Assembly (NCBI GenBank): GCA_946221035.1
Contig: CAMIME010000002.1
Coordinates: forward strand, 37,026 to 101,025
Direction of reading: 5' to 3'
From: an uncultured Campylobacter sp.
GTDB lineage: Bacteria; Actinomycetota; Actinomycetes; Mycobacteriales; Mycobacteriaceae
Length of the DNA stretch: 64,000 nt
Every line of letters begins with the position of its first letter. Position 1 is the stretch's first letter. The notes below the pieces were generated by a model. The model had not been told where the DNA came from. It saw nothing but the letters and a program-made list of their open reading frames with translations, and did no database searches. A program made the translations under genes and the position numbers. This document shows positions 7,468 through 14,266 of this stretch, one piece after another.

Positions 7468-9167
7468 GGAAGCCGGTACTTCCTGTTCCGACTGGTAGGC
7501 GAGGCCGTGGGTGCAACCTCCCCGCCCTCCACCAGTCTCCGAAGCCGGGGGCGGATGGCGGCTACAGTAATACCGACCGCATCAGCGAGATCGCGAGCAG
7601 ACCGTTCTTCGCCTTTCGAAAGCGTCTGCAGTATTGCCAAATCGGTCCCGTCAAGGCCTGATTGCCCCCTCGGGAGACTAAAGCTGTCCGCAACCGCGGA
7701 TTCCGAGAGCATCCCCTTTGATGCGAGGCCGCGGAGCAGTTCCCTTGCGTCGTCGGTATCTATCCCGAGGTTTTCGCGGACGTTCTTGACCGAAACCGCA
7801 CCCAAGCCGTGGGCAATCGCTAACGCGACCTGCTGCTGGTGATCTGCATCCGGCGCGAATGTTCGAACCCATCCAGCGATGTCAGGGGTAAGGAGGCCAA
7901 ATCTTTGAAGAATCACCGTGAATTCCCCGATGCCGGCTTCGAACACTGGTTGAGGCAGTCCATGACCCCTCATTCCGGCTTTCATCCTCTGAATCCCGCT
8001 ACCTTGGTTCTCGGCAACGCGAAAGGAGCCGCCTGGGGTGGGGAGATGACTGAGAAGGTTAGCAAGTGCTTCGTTCCTGGACATTGAGGTTGGCTCATCC
8101 AAGTTCCGGAGTGTCCGGTCGCCCCAGAGCCCGCCCGGATTCTTGATTTCCACCCGGTCTGGATATACGTCAACCTGCACCTGCCGGCCTTGTACTTGTG
8201 GGCTGTAGTCGCGGTGCATCACCGCGTTCACTATCGCTTCCCGTAAGACGATCCCCGGAATTTCGGGCTCGTCAATCATCTTTGAGCCTTGTTCCACGGA
8301 CCGTGTACGGAGGTTGCGAACTACAGCGTTGAGGGCATCCTCAATAGCTACCGGCATCGGACCGTCGCAACGAACCCGGTCCAAGAACCTCGTTGGACTT
8401 GATGCTTTCGCACGAGATGGGTGGACGGTCACGTCGATGAATAGCTGGGGGAAGAATTGTTGTGGGTAGACACCAAGAGCAAGAAGCCCTGCCATAGTCG
8501 GAGTACCCTCCCGGTCGACGACCCGCAGTCGCTCAAGGACCTCGATGTTGTTGCTGGTTCCCTGAGTCAGGCGCGAGCCAGACTTCACGAATGAATCAAT
8601 GAGGTTCGTCCAAGATGTAGGGTTTAGGTCATCGATAACCGCCCCAGGAACTGGTTCCCTATCGGAGTAATCGGGCTCGTAAAGTGTTCTGAGCTGGAAA
8701 ACCTCGTAACTAGATAGCCGTTTATCTCCGTCAAGTACTCGCTTATAAGCTCCGGCTGCTAAGCCCTGACTGGTGACGTAACACGGCATGTGGCGCCCGA
8801 GCTCAGAGTCTCCCCGCATTGGGAAAATCTCCACGAGAATGACCGGCGCTCCTTCAGTTTCGTCAGTCTCAATCCGCGCTCTAGGGAGGGGGGTAACCGG
8901 GGGTTTTTCCTGACCCTCGCTAAAACCGCTGATGAGGCGATCATTTGCGAGTCGGGGATCGAAATCCGGGTTAGCGCGAAAAGTTCCTAGCTTCTGGTCT
9001 TCCTCTACACCCAGCACGATCAATCCACCGTCAGTGTTGGCGAAAGCACTCACCGTGCTCCAGAACCCCTTGTCCAGCTTCCCGCTGCCCGACTTCGCCT
9101 CTATCCTGTGGTCGTCATTACGCTGCCGCTTTAGACGTTGCATGATTGCATCCATGCGGTCACTCAT
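7464..9167 (-). CDS. AlbA_2 (Schlafen-like) domain / HATPase_c_4 transcription regulator-like protein
   Basis: 567 residues from ATG 9167. The longer frame to 9359 is rejected because it reads back through the operator array and parS. N-terminus: AlbA_2/Schlafen fold with ESK-like AKSGSGKLDKGFWSTVSAFANT and GLIVLGVEED. Middle: RecG-like ATP-binding domain (HATPase_c_4) with LREAIVNAVMHRDYS and NQGSGIQRM. C-terminus: two winged-helix segments (VSVKNVRENLGI, SARDLADAVGITVAAIRPRLRRL). This architecture is common in accessory DNA as a regulator or defence-linked protein. It converges with the 231-aa gene (4-bp overlap at 7464-7467). The operator repeats just upstream suggest autoregulation (inference). 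It interrupts the duplicated parS-gene pair. Confidence 0.85.
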   Translation of the reverse strand: MSDRMDAIMQRLKRQRNDDHRIEAKSGSGKLDKGFWSTVSAFANTDGGLIVLGVEEDQKLGTFRANPDFDPRLANDRLISGFSEGQEKPPVTPLPRARIETDETEGAPVILVEIFPMRGDSELGRHMPCYVTSQGLAAGAYKRVLDGDKRLSSYEVFQLRTLYEPDYSDREPVPGAVIDDLNPTSWTNLIDSFVKSGSRLTQGTSNNIEVLERLRVVDREGTPTMAGLLALGVYPQQFFPQLFIDVTVHPSRAKASSPTRFLDRVRCDGPMPVAIEDALNAVVRNLRTRSVEQGSKMIDEPEIPGIVLREAIVNAVMHRDYSPQVQGRQVQVDVYPDRVEIKNPGGLWGDRTLRNLDEPTSMSRNEALANLLSHLPTPGGSFRVAENQGSGIQRMKAGMRGHGLPQPVFEAGIGEFTVILQRFGLLTPDIAGWVRTFAPDADHQQQVALAIAHGLGAVSVKNVRENLGIDTDDARELLRGLASKGMLSESAVADSFSLPRGQSGLDGTDLAILQTLSKGEERSARDLADAVGITVAAIRPRLRRLVEGGEVAPTASPTSRNRKYRLP

Positions 9168-9181
9168 GCGCTCAGTGTATC

Positions 9182-9280
9182 TCACTCGATCGAGTGACAG
9201 TACAGCTTCTCGAGTGAAGGGCCTTAGTTTTCGAGTGACAGCCTCGCGATATCGAGTGACGCCCTCACTTAATTGAGTGA
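9182..9280. promoter_or_regulatory. Helically phased operator array
   Basis: Five direct copies of TYGAGTGA begin at 9190, 9210, 9231, 9252 and 9273, that is every 20-21 bp or two helical turns. The first and last are extended into perfect 16-bp palindromes: TCACTCGATCGAGTGA (9182-9197) and TCACTTAATTGAGTGA (9265-9280). The array fills the gap between the AlbA_2 gene start and parS site 2, so it probably controls the AlbA_2 promoter and may affect the divergent gene at 9340. The binding protein is not identified; the AlbA_2 protein itself is the first candidate. Confidence 0.8.
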
Positions 9281-9288
9281 CGTCGAAA

Positions 9289-9304
9289 TGTTTCACGTGA
9301 AACA
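9289..9304. promoter_or_regulatory. ParB-binding parS site 2
   Basis: A second perfect TGTTTCACGTGAAACA, again extending to an 18-bp palindrome, 2550 bp from site 1. It is 8 bp from the end of the operator array and 35 bp before the start of the gene at 9340. Confidence 0.96.
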
Positions 9305-9339
9305 TCCGCCAGACCCGCAGTTTCAGTACCTTGGGGCGC

Positions 9340-10011
9340 ATGGCCCACGTCTTCACCACGTACTTCGCCGCCCTCCCAGAGGAGGCCGACGCGGCATTTC
9401 GCCTTTACCGCGAGCGCACCGCATCCGTGGGCATCCTCGCCACCTCCCCACGCGCCCACCCCGCCACCGACGACTTCCACCTTTGGCAACTTCGCTGCGA
9501 GGCCGCGTACGAGCGCATCCCCCACCACGCCGGGCTCCAGCTCTACGTCGCGCGCTCGCTTGTCGACGGCTCCGTCGACCCTGCCCAGGAAGACACCACC
9601 GCCGCTTTCTACCTGGATGAGGAGAATGAACCCGGCCACTACCCTTCCGTGCTTGAGGTCAGCCCGAACCTCACCCTGAACCGCGATCCGCACGACCTTC
9701 TTCTGGTCGAGCCGATCTACCTAGCGGACCCCGACACGGTGGAGGAAGCGAAGCGGCTCTACGCGGGCCTGCAGGAGGCGGCCATAGCGTACGATCCAGA
9801 CCTCAAGCCCGTCGACGTGATCCGGGACGCGGACAAGGTCGGCCCCCTGTGGGTGCGCAGCGCCGCTGACCAAGGCGGGGGTCACTGCGAGGAATGCACC
9901 TCTCTGCATATGGACGCGTGGCAGGGCCTCATCCTCGCCGACACCCCGATGACCCCAGCCGAAGACGTGGAGCGCGGTATCTACGCGCGGCTAGAGACGA
10001 CCCCGTTCTAA
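9340..10011 (+). CDS. Conserved protein of unknown family, paralogue of the gene at 6772
   Basis: 223 residues from ATG 9340, seven nt after a TACCTT -10-like element, implying a leaderless message. Shares the RLYRER helix, DDFHLWQLRCEAAY core and VGPLWVRSAA segment with the protein at 6772. It differs by an insertion with three cysteine/histidine residues (HCEECTSLH), which could be a metal site. No membrane helices. It converges with the membrane-protein gene at 9991, overlapping it by 21 bp. Function unknown. Confidence 0.75.
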   Translation: MAHVFTTYFAALPEEADAAFRLYRERTASVGILATSPRAHPATDDFHLWQLRCEAAYERIPHHAGLQLYVARSLVDGSVDPAQEDTTAAFYLDEENEPGHYPSVLEVSPNLTLNRDPHDLLLVEPIYLADPDTVEEAKRLYAGLQEAAIAYDPDLKPVDVIRDADKVGPLWVRSAADQGGGHCEECTSLHMDAWQGLILADTPMTPAEDVERGIYARLETTPF

Positions 10012-10368
10012 CAGCGGCTGCAGCTCCTCGACGAATCGCCGCAGGCCCTCCTTGTCCCCCGCGCCGTCGAGCTCGAAGGTCTTCGCGCCGGAGGCTACGA
10101 ACATGGTGTTGTCCTGGAAGGTGACGGCGGAGACGTCGTCAAGCGAAAGCTCTTGCTTCTCGTGCCCCTTCCTGCCGAATCGCAGGACTTGGCCGTCGGC
10201 TTCGGCGAAGTGCTTCCCGCGGCCCGATTCACTGAAGATGATCGCCATGGAGATGCCCAGGATAAAGCCGAAAATCGGGTCGTCGAAGAGCATCCAGAAC
10301 GCGATACCCAACATCGCGCCGATGGGTAGGCCCAACATGTACGGCTCGCTTTTCGTTTCCCACTTCAT
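9991..10368 (-). CDS. Small membrane protein with PH-like cytoplasmic domain
   Basis: 125 residues. Two closely spaced membrane helices occupy about residues 11-28 and 30-46 (LGLPIGAMLGIAFWM, IFGFILGISMAIIF). They are followed by a soluble beta-rich part (GQVLRFGRKG, DDVSAVTFQDNTMFVASG, KTFELDG) and a C-terminal helix, the outline of small bacterial PH-like membrane proteins. The 3' end overlaps the convergent gene by 21 bp. No specific function. Confidence 0.65.
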   Translation of the reverse strand: MKWETKSEPYMLGLPIGAMLGIAFWMLFDDPIFGFILGISMAIIFSESGRGKHFAEADGQVLRFGRKGHEKQELSLDDVSAVTFQDNTMFVASGAKTFELDGAGDKEGLRRFVEELQPLLERGRL

Positions 10369-10398
10369 ACCCTGACCCTACTGGCCTACGCTTGAAGT

Positions 10399-11796
10399 AT
10401 GGCTTCGAAACAGCAATGGGCAGCAGTTTGGGGCATCAGCGCGCTTCTGGGGTTGGGCCTCGGCGGTGTCGCGTACGGCACGCAGCCGGCGCCTGAGTTC
10501 CAGCAGGTCGCGGTGGCGGAGGTCGCTCCGCCGGTGGCCGTGGGTGATCCTCAGGGGCTGCTGACGGAGGAGCAGGAGCGGTGGCTCGTTGGTGCGACGA
10601 CGAACCTCCAGGTCCCGGCCTCCGTCACCGACATCCAGTACCTCGTGTTCGAGGAGAACCACGAGGAGCCCCTCGACGACGTGGAGATGTGGCTGCGGGA
10701 TAACGCGCCCGACCTCATCGACGACACGAAGGGCGAGAGCGGCAAGCCGCGCGACGGTGTGGTGATCATCGGTGTCGGCCTGGACCCGCGCAAGGCCTTC
10801 GCCTACGGCGGCGACGACGTGGGCGAGCAGCTTGGGCTGAGTAATCCGTCGCGGCTGGAAACCATCCTCGACGCCATGAAGGAGGACGTGAAGGCGGGCG
10901 ACATTCCAGCGGGCTTGCTCAAGTCTGCCGAGGTTGCACTCGATCCGGACGGCGTCGCGCAGTGGCAGTACAACGACGCGCGAGGCGACAGGGCCGGGGC
11001 AGGGTTCGCAGGCCTGGGCATGGGTTTCGGCGGCGGGTTGCTTGTGGGTGCGCTCACCCTGAACGCGCGCGACAATCGCCGTAAGAAGGTGGAGCAGGCG
11101 CGGGAGGACTACCAGCTGATTACCGACGAGTACCTGCGCCTCTCCCAGCGCCTGGACGAGGTAGATGTCAGGGCGCACTCTCTATCCTCAGACTTCGCCG
11201 ACGCGGAGCTGCGCAAGGACTGGGCGGAGGTCCGCGACCGCTTCCTTGCGCTGAACAAGATCGGGGTACTCGACACCACCGACGACGCGCTGATGCGCGA
11301 ACACAGCAAGGAGCTCGCCAGCACCGCAGAGGCGGTGCGGCACACCTCCAACGCGGAGGCGAACATCGACAGGCTGTTCAACGTGGAGCGGGGCGACGCG
11401 GCGGCGCGCCGGGCGGACCTGGAACGGATGCGCAGCGATATCGCCGACGCCCGCAGGGACGCGAAGGACGACGGCATCATCCGGGAGCTGGACTCGCTGG
11501 ACCAGCGGGCCCGCGAACTAGCAGTCGACTCCCCCACGTTCATCGATGACTTCCTGCGGCTGCTGGACGATTACACCGGCACCCTCGACCACATCCGCTC
11601 CACCAAGCTGGGCAAGACCAAGGAGCGGGAGAAGTGGCGCAAGCCCGCGGTGTACGACGACGGATTCTGGTACATCAACACCTACAACTACGCCAACGTG
11701 AGCGCGTGGCACACCGCGAACGTAGAAGCGGCGGCCGCCGCGACCGCCACCAGCTCGTCGGGGTTCAGCGCGGCCGGGGGCAGCTCCAGCTTCTAG
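10399..11796 (+). CDS. TPM-domain / DUF5129-type membrane-associated protein, copy 1
   Basis: 465 residues. An N-terminal signal-anchor (residues about 8-27) leads to a TPM-like domain: a GLLTEEQERWL helix, a YLVFEEN strand and the characteristic DGVVIIGVGLDPRKAFAYGGDDV. A second membrane segment (GAGFAGLGMGFGGGLLVGAL, near 200) is followed by a long helical, probably coiled-coil region with repeats of EVRDRFLAL and ending in the Gly/Ser-rich tail SSSGFSAAGGSSSF. It is paralogous to the next gene. ATG 10399 is six nt after TACGCT, so leaderless. The role is unknown; TPM proteins elsewhere act in envelope or membrane-protein quality control. Confidence 0.78.
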   Translation: MASKQQWAAVWGISALLGLGLGGVAYGTQPAPEFQQVAVAEVAPPVAVGDPQGLLTEEQERWLVGATTNLQVPASVTDIQYLVFEENHEEPLDDVEMWLRDNAPDLIDDTKGESGKPRDGVVIIGVGLDPRKAFAYGGDDVGEQLGLSNPSRLETILDAMKEDVKAGDIPAGLLKSAEVALDPDGVAQWQYNDARGDRAGAGFAGLGMGFGGGLLVGALTLNARDNRRKKVEQAREDYQLITDEYLRLSQRLDEVDVRAHSLSSDFADAELRKDWAEVRDRFLALNKIGVLDTTDDALMREHSKELASTAEAVRHTSNAEANIDRLFNVERGDAAARRADLERMRSDIADARRDAKDDGIIRELDSLDQRARELAVDSPTFIDDFLRLLDDYTGTLDHIRSTKLGKTKEREKWRKPAVYDDGFWYINTYNYANVSAWHTANVEAAAAATATSSSGFSAAGGSSSF

Positions 11797-11817
11797 GAAG
11801 CTCCTAAGATTGTCGCC

Positions 11818-13233
11818 ATGAGTTTGGGCAAGGACATTGCGGCAACTGCAGGTGCGGCAGCACTCCTCGCGCTCGGCGGGGGTGCGGCGGGGTTTGCGGC
11901 CTATGAGGTGCCGGAGCCGGTCGTCGTCACGCAGCAGGCGGAGGCGGCGCAGGTGGAAATCTCGGACCCCGCGAACCTGCTCACGGAGGAGGATGAGGCG
12001 CGGCTGCTTCGCGACGTCGAGCGGCTCGACCGCCCCGACACCGTCAAGCGCATCCACTTCATCATGCTTGACGACGGCAGGGAGAAGGTCAACGACACCG
12101 TCCAAAACTTCCTGCGGGACCACTACCCGGACGAGATTGGCAACGACAAGTTTGCGGACGGGGTGGTCATCGTCGGTGCCGACATGAAGGCGCGGAAGAA
12201 CTTCATTTACGCAGGTGAAGATGTCGCCGACCAGATGATGCTGCGCTCCGGCCAGCGCCTCGAACCGGCGCTCGAGGCCATGAAGCCGGGCCTGCAGAAC
12301 GACAACCTGGAGGCAGCGCTGTTCGCAGGTGCGAACACGGCGCTGAATGTGGAGGACGTGGAGCACTCCAACGACGGTTGGGAAGAGGACCGCATGGGCG
12401 AGGCGGTCGCGCTTGGTGTGGGCGCCGGCCTCCTCGGTGGTGGCGGCGGTGCGGCGGTGACGGCCCTGCGCGAGCGCAAGCGCAGACAGATTGCCCGGGC
12501 GCGGCAGGATTACGACACGCTGTCGCGCGAGTTCACGCAACTGAGCCAGCGGCTGGATGAGCTGGACATTCGCGCCCACTCGGTGTCCTCGGCGTTCGCG
12601 GACAACGAGATGCGCGGGCAGTGGGAGGAGGTACGCGACCGGTTCCTCTCCCTCCACGACGCGACGCAGCGTCTGAGCGTGGGTACGGACCGGCAGGCGT
12701 ACGAAAACCGCAAGGAACTCGCCGCGGCGGCGCAGACGATTACGGATACGAGCAACGCGGAAGACAACATCGACAGGCTGTTCCGCGTGGAGCAGGGCGA
12801 CCCCGCCTCGCGCCGCAGCATGCTCACCGATATCCGTTCCGACGTAAAGGAAGCCCGCCGCAAGGTGAAGGACAAAGAGCTCAAGCGTGACCTCGAGCAG
12901 CTTGAGGGCCGCGTTGAGTGGCTGGACCAGAATTCGGATTCGCCGGAGTTCCTGGACCAGTTCGTCCGAGTGCTGCAGGACTACCGGCAGTTGCTGGAGG
13001 AGGTCCGTCGCCGCGAGTTCTCGGATGTCAAGGAATACAACGAGCTGCGCTCCCCCACCATCACCGATCCGGGCTATTACTACTCCGGCCTGACGCCCTA
13101 CATCGTTTTAGATTCATGGCACGCCTCCAACGTGGAGGAGCACGAATCGCGTGAAGCGGCGAGCAGCTCCAGCAGCACAGATACGACCTTTAGCTCGGGT
13201 TTCTCCGGTTCGGGTGGGTCGAGTTCGTTCTAA
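11818..13233 (+). CDS. TPM-domain / DUF5129-type membrane-associated protein, copy 2
   Basis: 471 residues and full-length similarity to the preceding gene: an N-terminal hydrophobic anchor, NLLTEEDEARLL, DGVVIVGADMKARKNFIYAGEDV, a second glycine-rich membrane segment (ALGVGAGLLGGGGGAAVTAL), the coiled-coil-rich region and a tail FSSGFSGSGGSSSF. Only 21 bp separate the two genes, but copy 2 has its own TAAGAT seven nt before ATG 11818, so independent leaderless transcription is likely. Tandem duplication with divergence to roughly half identity by eye. Function unknown. Confidence 0.78.
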   Translation: MSLGKDIAATAGAAALLALGGGAAGFAAYEVPEPVVVTQQAEAAQVEISDPANLLTEEDEARLLRDVERLDRPDTVKRIHFIMLDDGREKVNDTVQNFLRDHYPDEIGNDKFADGVVIVGADMKARKNFIYAGEDVADQMMLRSGQRLEPALEAMKPGLQNDNLEAALFAGANTALNVEDVEHSNDGWEEDRMGEAVALGVGAGLLGGGGGAAVTALRERKRRQIARARQDYDTLSREFTQLSQRLDELDIRAHSVSSAFADNEMRGQWEEVRDRFLSLHDATQRLSVGTDRQAYENRKELAAAAQTITDTSNAEDNIDRLFRVEQGDPASRRSMLTDIRSDVKEARRKVKDKELKRDLEQLEGRVEWLDQNSDSPEFLDQFVRVLQDYRQLLEEVRRREFSDVKEYNELRSPTITDPGYYYSGLTPYIVLDSWHASNVEEHESREAASSSSSTDTTFSSGFSGSGGSSSF

Positions 13234-13271
13234 TTCACCCTGCAATCTAAGGATTCCTTAGATGCTTTTCA

Positions 13272-13287
13272 GGTGACGTTCATCACA
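13272..13287. promoter_or_regulatory. Candidate CRP/GlxR-type operator
   Basis: GGTGACGTTCATCACA contains GTGA-N6-TCAC, close to the TGTGA-N6-TCACA consensus of GlxR, the corynebacterial CRP homologue. It lies 39 bp after the second TPM gene and ahead of a possible short transcript. It is a single sequence match; chance cannot be excluded. Confidence 0.4.
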
Positions 13288-13327
13288 AGTGTGTCATTAG
13301 GACTTCCGAGATTAATCAATCTCCGTT

Positions 13328-13395
13328 TATGATTAAGTACGGAGAAATTCGAAGCGGCGGCCCGCCACCTAGAACACGAGGTGGCGGGTCGTTTC
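13328..13395 (+). ncRNA. Candidate short transcript ending in a strong hairpin
   Basis: A TATGAT -10-like box (13328-13333) is followed by about 50 nt without an open frame and then a perfect 10-bp stem, CCCGCCACCT / AGGTGGCGGG (13361-13370 and 13379-13388), with a T-rich tail (TCGTTTCT). Upstream are further inverted repeats, ATCTAAGGA-T-TCCTTAGAT (13245-13263) and GAGATT-AATC-AATCTC (around 13309-13322). The hairpin could simply be the terminator of the TPM genes, but it begins 127 bp after their stop. A small RNA is an inference. Confidence 0.3.
13361..13395 (+). terminator. Strong GC-rich hairpin terminator
   Basis: 10-bp perfect stem with an 8-nt loop and a T-containing tail. It closes transcription before the defence island. 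The 240 bp between it and the next gene (13396-13633) contain G-runs and no recognisable feature other than the TATCTT box before the gene at 13634. Confidence 0.75.
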
Positions 13396-13633
13396 TATGT
13401 CCTCATCAACTGGCTTCAGGCAAGATGGAACCCTCCCGCCTGCTCACACTCTAAATGGGGGGGTGGGTGAGTGTTCGACCGGTCTCGGGGGGGTTGGACC
13501 GTGGGCGAGAGGGTTCGCAAGTAGGAATATAGACCACGGATCGGGCTGTGTCTAGTGCTTGCGGAATCTTTTGTAAAGGTGCTGGTAGAGGCGGGTGGGT
13601 GGCCGTGCCCACCCTCTGACGTATCTTTCCACC

Positions 13634-14227
13634 GTGGAAACTTTCATCAATGTCTTAGAAGCGGGCGCGGCCATTGCAGCTGCGTGGTTTGGTGCCCGCG
13701 CGTTGGTTATTTCGAAGCAGGCCAACGAGCTCGCCCAGAAAAGCCAAGACGACGCGCTCGCGTTCCAAAGCGAGGAGCGGGCGCGGGAGGAGGAGGCTCG
13801 TCGCAACGCAATGGCCATGAGTGTCTACGCCTATTGGGCGAAGCGCCAGGACGGTAAATGGGGTGTTGTGATAGCCAACGAAGGCCCCACGGCCACGATC
13901 GTTCGTAACTTCCACATTGAGGTCACCTGCAAGAAGGGCAATGCGGCAAGAGCTGAATGCCAAGAGTTTGCTGTCCTTCCCACGGGCACCTTCTTCATCG
14001 AGCACGTGTGGAACGACTATGGGTGGGGCAACCTCACCGCGCCGGGTGAGGATCAATGGTTCGAGCCGACCGTGTTTGCCAAGCGGTGGAGCGTCGATCG
14101 CCTCTGCTTCACCGATCACTTCGGTGATACCTGGACCTTCACACCTGAGGGTGGCTACGACCGCACCACCGAAAAGGCCCCCTCGTGTACGCGCCGCGTA
14201 ACAGGAGCCGAACACCCGTCTGCCTAA
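13634..14227 (+). CDS. Membrane-anchored protein of unknown function at the island edge
   Basis: 197 residues from GTG 13634, six nt after TATCTT; an in-frame extension to 13595 has no promoter or RBS logic. A single N-terminal membrane helix (VLEAGAAIAAAWFGARALVI, residues about 7-26) is followed by a charged coiled-coil (about 30-60) and a beta-rich domain (GKWGVVIANEGPTATIVRNFHIEV, WNDYGWGN, WSVDRLCFTDHFGDTWTF). Such helix-coil-beta proteins are common accessory-region hypotheticals. It ends 39 bp before the SNF2 gene, but that gene has its own leaderless promoter signals. It may or may not belong to the defence system. Confidence 0.65.
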   Translation: METFINVLEAGAAIAAAWFGARALVISKQANELAQKSQDDALAFQSEERAREEEARRNAMAMSVYAYWAKRQDGKWGVVIANEGPTATIVRNFHIEVTCKKGNAARAECQEFAVLPTGTFFIEHVWNDYGWGNLTAPGEDQWFEPTVFAKRWSVDRLCFTDHFGDTWTFTPEGGYDRTTEKAPSCTRRVTGAEHPSA

Positions 14228-14266
14228 CCCCGGCCGGTGGCAGCCGGGCCCGATAAGCTCCAAACC

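Noticed and set aside
9168..9359. N-terminal extension of the AlbA_2 protein
   Set aside because: It would translate the operator array and parS site, and homologues of this domain start at the chosen methionine.
13396..13633. Possible tRNA or attachment site at the left edge of the defence island
   Set aside because: No cloverleaf, no CCA end, no integrase and no matching direct repeat near 40.3 kb were found.
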